The notes below the pieces were generated by a model. That model saw only the letters and a list, made by a program, of their open reading frames with translations, was not told the origin of the DNA and searched no databases. Made by a program: the position numbers and the translations under genes. Below are positions 11,701 through 21,815 of a stretch of 64,000 nucleotides of DNA, one piece after another; within the stretch, counting starts at the first letter, position 1; every line of letters begins with the position of its first letter. This DNA is from Diatrype stigma (taxonomy: Eukaryota > Ascomycota > Sordariomycetes > Xylariales > Diatrypaceae). The stretch is taken from positions 124,001 to 188,000 of the forward strand of contig JAKJXP020000084.1 of NCBI GenBank assembly GCA_022225965.2, written 5' to 3'.

Positions 11701-14184
11701 GTGTTACGATACACCAAGGTCCTTTCGCTGGGTTGACGAACATGGATCCATTGTTCCTGTATTGGTTTTGTTAGTCATGCTATAACTCGGCTCTTTCCAT
11801 AGTTGAATGTCTAACTGACATTGTTTGCTGGTAGGTGAATCCACCGGCAAGCTGCCTTCTTGCAAGACTCACGACTCAAGTTCTGCTGGAACAACCTCTG
11901 GAATGTGTAGCACAGGTCATAGAGTAGCCAAAATATAGGAACTTGCTGCTCATCAATATAGTCCTTGTTTTCTTCATTTGCGATATAGAACTGGACAAGC
12001 GTTGCCTCTGACTTCTTGCACGCGAATTGTTCGAAGTATCCGATTGGAGTGAAGAGGACAGGAGGCTGTTCGTGCCGTGGTGCTCTTGCGCCAGTGCGTA
12101 GGTTCCTAGTTTTGCGGGCTCTGACCCACCAGTGCTCAGTATCTACAGCATATTCCCATGCTGATTTGTTGTAGAAGTCCTTCCGTTCCTTGAGGTCACC
12201 CGTGTCAGAACAGCCCTCTAATGCTTTCAATAGTTTGTCGACTATCGACTCGAACGGGTACCTGTCTTCTTGCTTTGGTTTGGAATCAACAGCTTGCTTC
12301 ACAATGAGATGAAGCGGGGTGAATCCTTCTTTGTCCTGCGAACTCAATAAATAGGGGGCCGTAGCAAGGGCTGCAGAGGCGAGTTGTCGCACAGCCGAAT
12401 CATTAACGCATGCAGCTGCGTAGTGAAGAGCGTGTCGTCCCCGCCAGTCAGTCGCAGCTAGATTATAGTTGCTGTCAATAAAATATGTGAGAAGGTCATC
12501 CCAGCCCTTGTACGCTGACGCTTTGATGAGAAGCCCGGCCTTGAGTTCGTTTACAACTTTGAGATAACTGGGGTCACGCGGTCCCTCGAACATCCCTTTT
12601 AGCCTAGCAGGCCTCCTCGGATTTCGATGCAACGTTGGGAATTTGACTCCTTCAATATGTCGACGTGCTATCTGAACATGGATTAGTGACTCTAAAACCA
12701 GAATGCCAGTAAGGGAGGTCTGAAGCAGAACATACCCCTGTCTTGTAGAACGAGACTATTGACACGTGGTGTTCTACTGCAGCAGAGTGAAACTTCTCCC
12801 ATAGGCCCTCGCTATCGATGACCATCCGTCCCTTGAACCGAGGGTTGGCACGTTGTGTGTGTGATTTCAACGGCGGTATCATTGGTGGTCCCCGATCTTT
12901 TGCGAGATTCGGAATTGGAGCGTCAAAGAACATCACCTCAGCAATCATGGGCAAGATAGAGTCTAGTATATCTGGCAATCCATGATGAACACACAGGCTG
13001 ATCAGGGTTTGTATGATAAGGCACCCAAATCCAGTCCCAATGAACACCAGAGGGGCTTTAATGTGATACGAGTAAGCTCTTTTCTGTCCCAATTGCACCA
13101 GGAGACTTTTTGCTGTCCTCTCAAGGAAGTTCGCCGATCTGAGGTCCCAATGGTGCGGCGTCACCGTCCCCTCCCCCGGCATTTTGTAGGACAAGGCCAT
13201 TATTCTAGCTTGACCAAAGCGACCAGCAAGCATCGTTGGGTCTGTAAGCCAGGTACTGACTTTGCTCGATGTGTACGGCTGGTTGACAGAGCTAGATGGT
13301 CCGTGAGAATGCGTATGGCCGGAAGACCGCATGATGCGATCCTCATATCCTAGCCTTTTGTGAGGAGTGATACCTGTCGTCATCTTGAGACCACAAAATT
13401 GGGTGTCTTCCAGCTCAAAGAGCGGCTTTTCGACTGGAAGATTCACGTTCCCTTTGTGATTTCCAACATCATCCTCATTCAGATCACCCTTGATCCCTGA
13501 GATAGATGCTGTGGATGATTTCATCATTTGTGGAATGTCTATTCCATCAGCCGACAAGTGAGAGGGTCCTTCGAGGCTTGTTCGATTCCCATTGTTATGA
13601 CGTGAATCCACCGCAACTGTCCGGTCATCCGTCCGAGTTTCCACCGCCTCCTCTCCAGTCATACCGTACTTCCAAGTAAGAGATTCCCTGGTGTAGTCCA
13701 AAGGGCTATAAACCCATGCCATCTCGCAAGACTCGTTGATGTCGTGTACCGCTACGATATCGATATTTGGTAGTTCAGGTGTCAATAGTTCCATCAGCAC
13801 CGGCTTATCAACCTCCATATTTACACCTTCCGATTCTGGTGCCTCTCCTTTACCCTCCTCTTGCCCCATTTCATCTTCCTCTGCTATCCTATCAACCGCA
13901 TCCTCAATACCAGCTCCAGTACTTTCGACCATATTTGTATTGGTACCATCTAATGGCCTTCTTATTTCCTTATGATTCTTGGCTTCCTTGGGTGCTCCCA
14001 GCGCCTCCTGGTCCTGGTGTCCAGAAGTCCCTATGGGTTTGACGTCTTTCTTGTCATGATCGGCCGGCTTAATATTTCCAATATGAGGTTCTTGGCCATT
14101 GGGGACTGTTTCAATGCTTGGAGTTCCATCGTTGATTAAACTTGAGATGGTAATAGCCGATAAAGGGTCATGACCTTCCTCCAT
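8757..14184 (-). CDS. Large protein: pseudo-hydrolase, ankyrin region, CorA-like membrane C-terminus
   Basis: Eleven exons keep one frame for about 1570 aa: 14184-12736, 12671-11820, 11756-11623, 11536-11503, 11395-11255, 11190-10570, 10514-10206, 10127-10020, 9960-9865, 9789-9754 and 9689-8757. The first 230 residues are disordered and acidic. A SERAC1-like alpha/beta-hydrolase region follows (residues about 310-460), but its nucleophile elbow reads GTGFGC instead of GHSLGG, so catalysis is doubtful. Ankyrin-like repeats follow (DWRGRHALHYAA, DKEGFTPLHLIV). Then come LHCRRTLDQFTYHML and ILMVDQLWLWIL, typical of fungal ankyrin/CorA-like proteins, a long coiled coil (KHLLDLKQKQANAWEARF), and two hydrophobic segments (FTVVTVFFLPLSFMSSLFA; AVGISLGIISLIIAAIL). 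I infer a membrane-anchored sensor-like protein; transport is unproven. The smallest exons, around 11500-11760, are the least certain. Confidence 0.8.
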
Positions 14185-17100
14185 GTTGTTGGATGCTTGC
14201 TGCGTGTTTCGATGTTTTTACTTGAAGTAGAGGTGTGAAAACGTATTCTCAGATATGTAAGTTAGGACCAATTTGAAACAATACAATCTTCAGACGACAT
14301 AAATCAAGGCTTCGCACTGAGCTTATGATAGTAAGGAGCAGAGGTTCTGCACCATTTCTACAGAACGAGAGTAAATATAATGATGCGTCAAGGTTCAGGC
14401 TATCATTCAGTTCGTTAATAAAGTGACTGGGACACTTGACGTGGAAGATGCCAAATGGGCGTACCCCAAAAGGCTTTGCAACCGGTTCTTGGACGTTCAT
14501 GAATATGCCTGTTGGCAGGTAGGTAACTCGAGATAATTGTACAGGTATCCAACGAGAGCCTTTCTTTGGAGGGAAGAAACGAACAATAAACCTGAAATCT
14601 CCAGACACTGTGTATACCTGCATGTGTCGACTTTGAAACTATCATCAGTAGGGAAAAGTGTCAGTATGGCTGGCGTTGAAAACTGCAGCATCCCGCGTGT
14701 TTGCACCTGGCTGTTTTCTAAAGGGCAACGTAACGCAGAGAGGTTGTTGCGCAAGGATGGATTCTAAGACAAGATATCCGGCCGTATTGGCTCGTCCCCA
14801 CCATCACCAACTCCAAACTGTATAAACGAAACGTAGTGTATGAGTAACCTTGACACCAATACTAATACATAGCTCTTTGGAGCGGGTATCAGCATATTTT
14901 CTCTCGCTCACCAACCAAGTATGAAAGCGGCGCTCGGTCCTATAGAGGGTGTGACGGGCGTGATGGACGCTACATAGTCCGGACAGTTGGGTTCCGACCC
15001 ATCCTGCTGTGTGCAGATCGAAAAAGATTGTAGGATTGGCCATATTAAGCTGCTAGTTATTCAAGAAGAACAGACAAAAGCTTATCTGCTTGTTGCACTT
15101 TACGGATGTTTATGATGAATCTGGGTTGTATGCTGCCCTACCAGTTGAGGATGGTGGGATGTGGACAAAGCAACAGTGTGTTGATCTAGACATTGTTTGT
15201 TGTTGGCCTTAAGTATTGTGGCGGGATAGTGGTTTCGTGTTGTCGCGGACGGCTATATAGGTCATAGGCTTGGACCTTGGCTAAGAATAACATTACCAAC
15301 GGCAACGTATAAGAATTTGAGCTGGCAGACTCGGGCCCAGTAGTCCGCACGGTGTATTTAGGAGCCAGGAACCTAGCGGGACCTTGAACACGTGAACTCG
15401 CAGCACGATCTGAAGCAAGGGTCCACAGATTCTAAGGGCAGGCCATTGGACATAGAGTCGAAGAGCGGCCTATATCAGAAATCGTCGGATCAAAGATGAT
15501 GCAAAGGTTGCAAAGAGACGGGAGCTACCGGGCAAAAACACGACGCATCTCATGAAAATAGGGGGGTGGGGGGCGAAAGCTGTGAAACAGAAGCAACGTT
15601 GCAAGTATGCAGGTGTCCAGGCATCAGCAGCGCGGATAGCCTAGACTCGAGGAACGAAAATAACTACTAACAAGGAGGCGACGCGTTCTGTCGTTCGGAG
15701 CCGAAGCTTGACACACCGAGAACGTGGTTATGCTCTCGCGTTACACCACGCTACGCCTCGTCAAAGAAGCGGATGTCATGGTGGAAGTGGCATTCGAGGG
15801 TTGGGGTCTTGTTGGTCACCCTCCACGTGATTTTTCCGCGTTTCAGGTGCTGTGGGCGGCTACTGTTGGGTTAAGGGGGTTCGTTGCCTTGCGCGGGCGC
15901 ACCAGGGGGCTAATCGAACGAGGAAGGGGAGGACGAGGCGCCGAGGGCGCTCGTTGCCTCTCCCGATTCGTGATGGTAATGACGTGGCGAGGCATACGTA
16001 GAGATCAAGGCCACAGTGAATTGTTTGCTCGTTCGTCACATTCTGCGGCTTGGGATGACTACGACGAGTTAGAACGGACTGACCAAGACTGCTTGAAAAG
16101 GGGGGAAACTCCTTTCGATCAGACGACCCCCGAAACAAAGTTTCCGTGGTTACACTTGACCAGATATGCATATGTACCACGTAGGTATGAGGTGACTTCC
16201 CCTACCACGCCGCTGGAGCCCGTCTTTTAGTTGGACGATAGGAGCATTTGTTCAGCGAGGTGAATAGTGATGCAGTGCTACTGTTACACCGATCATCTAG
16301 CCTATAGTGACTTGATATAAGAGGAGCTTTACCTATTTTCATACTCTTGATCAAGGTAACGACATATCCGTATACGAGTTTGCGTTCCGTGTGGACCAGG
16401 TGGGCTCCCTAGCCTTGCTGCCTTGGCTGCCTTCGTTCCCTTGTTGAAGCTGATCGACCAGGCAACTGGTGGATATGCATAACTTGTCGAGACTGACAAA
16501 CATTGTTTGTCGACCACTTCGTGCCAGGGAAACGTACAGTGATCTACAAGAGGCTAGGCGGCTTGCAGAGAACCAAGGGAGCTCGGAAGTCTTCATGCTG
16601 TGTGCAGACTGGCATTGCACTACATCGCCTGTATACTCACCTAACCCCCTAGATGAACCAGTGAACTGAGGTCCTCCCCCCTTTTTCTGGCAAGATCGGA
16701 AAATAAAAAATGCCCCTGCACGTGGCAGTGCACCTTCCCAAGTCACTGAGCACCGTACGACTGTAGGTGGTCTTCGACCGTGGATAGTTCGGCTACACGG
16801 ATTTCATCTCACCGAAACCGTTCCATCCAAGCAAACAGGACGAACTGCAATTTCGGATGATAAAATCAGTCGAGACTTATTTGCCCTGAGTGGTTATGCT
16901 CGCACGATGCAGTCGTGCTGCTGGCCGGTTGGCCGACGTATAAATTTCCATGGCCAGTGGCTGTGCGGGTGACGAATATCATCCTGCATATCAGACGCCC
17001 ACTTTCTGGCAGGGTGCTGCAAGTCATGATCGGAAAACATATAAGTTTGCTGTGGTTTCACAGGTATTTCAATATTAGGTTCTCTCGTATAGGCATATAC

Positions 17101-17293
17101 GTACATTATCAATACAAGATGCTCCTAGTCGTACTGAGTTGTAGTCATCCTTGCGTCATATCCAATCATCGCCTTGAAGCTCAGCTTGCCGTCTCATTAT
17201 CAGGTCCAGGTGCGCGCCCCTTTCCAACTTCACAAGTGATAGCATGATCCAACACCGCCATCACACGTGGTCGTCTTCATCTAGGACGTCGGT
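14185..17293. other. 3.1-kb stretch without a convincing gene
   Basis: Base composition is ordinary, but no frame shows a recognisable domain. The longest open frame (15724-16230, plus, 168 aa) is Arg/Gly-rich and has no family signature. A minus frame at 14804-15043 begins MANPTIFFDL, like a cyclophilin N-terminus, but nothing cyclophilin-like follows. The part upstream of 14184 must hold the promoter of the large ankyrin gene. Lineage-specific genes or non-coding RNAs cannot be excluded. Confidence 0.4.
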
Positions 17294-18397
17294 TTACAAG
17301 AACTTCTCGCCCTGCTGCCTCTTCAGCTCATCCTGGAACCGGTTCCCTCCCTGGCGAACGCTGGCAAAGTCCATGCGGCGATCATCGGTCGGCGTGTCGG
17401 TCAAGCTGCCCAGATCGTCGCTGCTGCGCCTCGGCCGCAGTGGCGGCCCTCCTGCTCCCGGCGCGTCGCGGTAGACCTCGCCTCCGGCGGCCTCGACCTC
17501 GCGCTGCATGAGCTGGATGCGCTCGTTGGCTCTGCGCTGTTTTTCCATGCGGGCCCGCTTGCCGACGACGGGGAAGCCGTGGCGGCTGCGCGACATGACG
17601 TTGCCGATGTTGATGTGGCGCGACTTGCGATTCCATATGCACGTGCCGACCAGGCAGACGATGATGAAGCCGAAGACGGTCGGCAGGCCGATGTACAGGG
17701 CCGGACCCTTAGGCGTCTTATAATCTGTCGCTGTGTAGGGCGCCGGCGTGCCGACGAACACCTTGGGCCCGTCGACGGTCCGTGTCCCGTTGGGGCCATT
17801 GGGGAGCGCCGTGATCTGCAGCGTCAAGTTTGTCCCCGCCCGCATGAACTCCCGCTCGATGTTGCACGTCCAGTAGCCGTTCTTGGCCTCCAGCTTCGAC
17901 GACTCGAAGGCCTGGTCGATGATCTCGCCCGTCGTGCTGTTGGTGTAATTGCCCGCGACTCGGACCGTGTCGTTCGGCGCGAAGTACCCGGCATCCCAGA
18001 TGAAGTAGTACGTCTTGCCGGGGGCGAGCATTGCGCCCTCGGTCGGGAAGCACCACGGAGCCATGTCCTTGTCCTTGTTGGTGCAGACGTTGTACGCACC
18101 GGCTACGTCGCCGGTGGGGGCTGGGTAAGGTGTGCCCGAAGATGTGACGGTGCTGTCGTAGTAGCTGATGGTGACGACGCTGCCCGTGACTTGAGCAGGC
18201 GCTTCGGAGATGACCGTCGGTGTTCCCGAGACAGTGCTGCTGGCGGGCGTGACGGTGGAAACGACGCCATCATCGTCGACGGAGACCCAGGGGACGAGAG
18301 GCGCATCGGTTTGTCTGGGCATCAGGTTGGGAATTGCCGAGACCGTAGAGAGCAGCATAGCTGTCGCCGCGGCGGCAAGAGAATTGGGGGCGTGCAT
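17294..18397 (-). CDS. Secreted-type single-pass membrane glycoprotein, function unknown
   Basis: Single exon, 367 aa from the Met at 18397; an upstream in-frame Met at 18430 would put 11 polar residues ahead of the signal peptide, so I prefer the inner start. A signal peptide (SLAAAATAMLLSTVSA) leads to a Ser/Thr-rich segment. An extracellular domain follows with cysteines in VCTNKDKDMAPWCF and YWTCN and several N-glycosylation sequons (NYTNST, NLT, NGT). One helix, about ALYIGLPTVFGFIIVCLVG, is followed by a basic cytosolic tail ending QDELKRQQGEKFL. The layout fits the fungal single-TM cell-surface family with an immunoglobulin-like outer part. I do not recognise a specific function; a wall or surface role is inferred. 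Confidence 0.8.
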   Translation of the reverse strand: MHAPNSLAAAATAMLLSTVSAIPNLMPRQTDAPLVPWVSVDDDGVVSTVTPASSTVSGTPTVISEAPAQVTGSVVTISYYDSTVTSSGTPYPAPTGDVAGAYNVCTNKDKDMAPWCFPTEGAMLAPGKTYYFIWDAGYFAPNDTVRVAGNYTNSTTGEIIDQAFESSKLEAKNGYWTCNIEREFMRAGTNLTLQITALPNGPNGTRTVDGPKVFVGTPAPYTATDYKTPKGPALYIGLPTVFGFIIVCLVGTCIWNRKSRHINIGNVMSRSRHGFPVVGKRARMEKQRRANERIQLMQREVEAAGGEVYRDAPGAGGPPLRPRRSSDDLGSLTDTPTDDRRMDFASVRQGGNRFQDELKRQQGEKFL

Positions 18398-19258
18398 TGC
18401 GTCTTCGTTCGGAAGTCCGCTTCCAATCAATGTTTCTGTGGTTTCGACAGGTTTGGAGGTTGCACACGCAGGGAAGAGATAGATACGAGAGAGAGGATAT
18501 GTTCAAGCGTGTTTATAGCGAATGACTCCCTGGATCAGTGGAAACGAATGAACTTGGTCTGCCGGAACCAATTGAGAGGATGCAATGCGGTTCGTCTTGG
18601 GGGAAGACTTGAGGCCTGAAGGAGAGAATGAATGAAGCGGACGGAAAGAGGGAAAGGATAAGGTTCGAATCGGAACCTTAAGAGGCAGGGAGAGAAAAAA
18701 GGCGCGAGCGACCGCGCCGTCAATGCCGAACGATACATACACGGCCCAGCATGGCCCAGCATGGTTAACGGCGCACTAAACTTTAGTGTTGTTAGTGAAG
18801 CTCCCAGGTACGGTTAGCGGCATGCCCCCCACTGGCCCCAGGTGTCTTAGGCTCGATCATCGTTGGAAAGCCCCGAACCCCTGAGTGGATGGCCCCGCAA
18901 TATGTAATCTCGGCATCGTCAATGCAAGGAAGCAGGTGGTCACAGCTCGATAATTATCGGATAATTATCTCATACCTACATACCCTACCTAGGTACATAC
19001 GCTTCCAGTGAATTGGTCGATCCTACAAGAGGTATGAGGCTTTATCACGACATCAACATACATCCATGATAGGTCTGCCAGGGTCTATATTTGGTCCGAG
19101 TCTACGACGTTTAGGTGGTTTTCAGGAAACTTAAATATGGACTATTGACCATCGCCGTCCCATTTCCAAGACAATACTACCCAGATTTCACTTCCAGTGT
19201 AATCGAGTCGTGGGAAGTTGGGATCTCGAGGTACTGTAACGACCAACGAGGTTCATCA
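18398..19258. other. Intergenic: 5' flank of the membrane glycoprotein, 3' flank of the STAND-like gene
   Basis: 861 bases. A perfect 7-bp inverted repeat lies near 18662-18681 (AAGGTTC ... GAACCTT). Two near-identical AT words (GATAATTATC, GATAATTATCT) sit near 18950-18970, followed by CCTACCTAGGTAC. No gene is visible. Confidence 0.4.
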
Positions 19259-21365
19259 TCAGCCCCTGCCTGGCTGCATCCCCCCATTTCCAAGATTGAT
19301 CCCCTTCGCCCAGCTCCCAGTATTGTAACCCTCTCCGGAGCTGGAATCTCTGGGCAACCGCAGGATCTCATCGTTGGTAAACATGCCTTCGAGATAATCC
19401 GTAGTCCTTGTTGAATTGGCAAACAGGAACTTCAATGTCGCGGCATGCTCCATGCGGTACACAGCGACGAGGCCTGCAACGAGGTCCGCCATCCTGGTCC
19501 GTCGGGGTCGAGGATCCGCAAAGTATTTCAACCCATCGACGATGAGTAGCACTACCACGCCAGCTGGCAGGCGTGACACTAACTGACCAAATATCTGCAA
19601 GATTAGCTCAAGGTCATTGATCTTGCCATTTTCATCCGGCCGCAATTCCTCAAACACAGCCGCGAGGTCTCCGGGGTCGAATCCCCGGTATGCTTTGACG
19701 AGCTGTAGTATCAAGCTCATTCCAAGCTCGGACGGTGTTGCGTTAACGTCACGTCTATAATCTCTATGCTGACTGCAAAAGAAGGCGAGGGGTATCAGTT
19801 GGCTTCGCGCATTCGTCTGCTCGGCAGCAGCAGCAGGCACTTGCAAGGCGTGCTGGAAAGCCTGGGCGCTCACGAACGACATGTCGAGATTCGACGACGA
19901 AGGCGAATTGGCGTTCAGGAGAAGCAGGGCAGATTCATTGACAAGTATCCAGTTTTGGAAGCGTATGTTCGACTTGATCGTGTGGATGCGGTCTTCATCG
20001 ATATGGCTCGTATGGCTGAACGGGAAGTGAAGGAGGTTGTTGCAGTCGGTCGGTACAAGTTTGGGATCGTACTGGTAGCGCCAGAGTAAGTCTCCAGCCT
20101 CTGCTGTTGGAGCTGGGCCTGAAGGGTTGTTGCCCCTCTGGTCTGCTAAATCCCGGCGCATATTGGCTCCCAGGAAGGCAGCAATCTGCTCCAGGAGCGC
20201 AGCCTGGGACGTATTAAGATTGTCGATGCCGTTCAGGATCGCTTGTGCGTTCTGACTCTGTATGCTTATGCTTTTGCCTTGCAGGTATATCATAGAATAG
20301 GTTTGCTGTTCCAAGTTTTGTTGCCTCCTCGTGGCAATCAAGTTCGTATAAGTGCTAAAACGTTGGGCGGACAGTTTCACGTCGGCCAGTCTGGATTTAA
20401 GCTCCTCGGAGAACTTCGAAGGGTTTAGGAAGAGCCTGGTGCCCATCGCTGCGTTAAAATGTCAGTGTTGGGTAGCCATGGCCACGATTATGGCACAAAG
20501 ACATGGTAAGGAATGTGAATGATGTTGGTGTCAGGCTGGTTGTGTTATACAGCAACCACAACAATGACTCAATCTTACCCAATGAACTTTTCAAGTACCA
20601 CGCGAACATGACTTCCATCAAGTTGAATAAAGACGCATAGAGCGCTGCCGCGCGCCGATGTAGTCCTTCATCGGACCGATTTATCTCCACCATGGCGACA
20701 TGGTCACCGATAATAAACGGGATATCCTCCAGAGCGTTGTAGATATCTTTTCGGTAGTGGTCCGTTTGCTGGAGAGCCATGAAGATGATCTTGAGCCCAC
20801 CGCATAGCACTGACAGGTAGTTGTCAGTCGGCACGAGATTCACGAGGGTGGTACCAGTCCCGGCATTTTGACACAGTCTCCTAAATGCCCCCTTTAGTTT
20901 CCCCGTGAATCCCGCACTTGAATCACCGTCCTTTTCGGCAATGTCCTCTAGGATGTTACAAGTCGTTGTGACCGACTCTTCCACTTCTGTCCAAGAATGT
21001 ATGCCTTTGGCATGAAGGGTAGGTAACTTGCGCTTGCGGGCTAACTTGTTCGCTGTTTCTATAAGCGTGTTCTGAGCCCGGACGCAATGGGAATATATTT
21101 GTTCGAAGTTGCTAGGGGGCTTGATCAGCAGGTTCACCCTCCAGAACTGAACTTGTAGACGTGGTTCGGCTTACATCTCGTCTTCGCCTGTGAGTTCGGG
21201 AACCCATTGACCCGTACACCCATTGTATCTCAACCCGGATTCCGGTGTCGCGTTTAGACCGGGTAAAATCTGGCCGTCTAGCTTTCGAATCATGAACTCT
21301 GATACTTCAGGATTAACGGGTTGTAGCTTGTTATGAGTGACTGCACTTTTGCTGGAAGAAGCCAT
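19259..21365 (-). pseudogene. STAND/NACHT-like protein with a degenerate P-loop and an in-frame stop
   Basis: Fungal DUF7708-type STAND-like protein of about 657 aa. The reading frame runs 21365-20579, then an intron (GTAAGA...GCAG) to 20448-19259. The N-terminal part carries GRYNGCTGQWVPELTG-like text (LRYNGCTGQWVPELTGEDEM), then NLLIKPPSNFEQIYSHCVRA and a helical domain. The C-terminal part has a Walker-B-like segment VVVLLIVDGLKYFAD, but the P-loop position reads LLLNANSPSSSN rather than GxxxxGKS. A TAA at 21173-21171 interrupts the frame, and both sides continue in the same frame (AEPRLQVQFWRVNLL follows). Either the gene is broken, perhaps by a CAA-to-TAA change, or a 36-nt intron (GTAAGC...GGAG) removes it. 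If the latter, the gene is functional. Confidence 0.7.
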
Positions 21366-21815
21366 CTGAGGTTGGTAGATAGTCGATTCTAAATTGCAGG
21401 TTGACCATCGGTTTGAGCAATCGGCAACTACATATTTATCCTGGCCAATGTCTCAGAGTGGCAGTTGGCTCCCTCGCTTTTGTACCGATACCTAGGTAGA
21501 GTTGGGCCCAGACAAGCCCGTCAGTGGAACTCCCTCAAATAGAAGAATGCTCCCTCCTGGCCGCTGCAGCCTAGAAGGAGGGGCGAAGAACCTGGAAGAG
21601 GGTAATACGCCTTGCCATACGATGCAACTTAGCACCAACAACATATGGAGGTTGAACAGGCTCCGCCCCACTCCCCCCTTCGTGTGATCATGGGGTTAAA
21701 GCCCACCCCCAAATCAAGAGACGTGACCACACCCCTTTCTCTTCTGCATGTTCCATGGTATAAGGAATTCACCTTTACGTATCCCAAAATTTTAATTCTG
21801 GTCAGCCCATCAATG
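21366..21815. promoter_or_regulatory. Divergent promoter region, STAND-like gene / AAA+ gene
   Basis: 450 bases between head-to-head genes. The AAA+ frame stays open back to 21645, so a longer N-terminus starting there is possible; I chose the Met at 21816 because residues before it are hydrophobic and low in similarity to the acidic, Ser-rich start that follows. Shared regulation of the two genes is inferred from geometry only. Confidence 0.4.

Noticed and set aside
14804..15043. Minus frame beginning MANPTIFFDL, like a cyclophilin N-terminus
   Set aside because: Ten residues only. No cyclophilin core (FHRVI, GxxTxxxNG) follows in any frame within reach, so it is probably chance or an unreadable relic.
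15724..16230. 168-aa plus-strand frame
   Set aside because: Arg/Gly-rich with no family signature, no supporting intron or neighbour logic, and an equally long competing frame on the other strand.
17579..18619. 346-aa plus-strand open frame
   Set aside because: It is antisense to the membrane glycoprotein, whose signal peptide, sequons and helix are convincing. The plus frame is Arg/Gly/Val-rich as expected of a shadow in GC-rich coding DNA.
18660..18685. GGTTCGAATC, similar to a tRNA B box
   Set aside because: It is part of a perfect inverted repeat. No A box or cloverleaf can be drawn around it.
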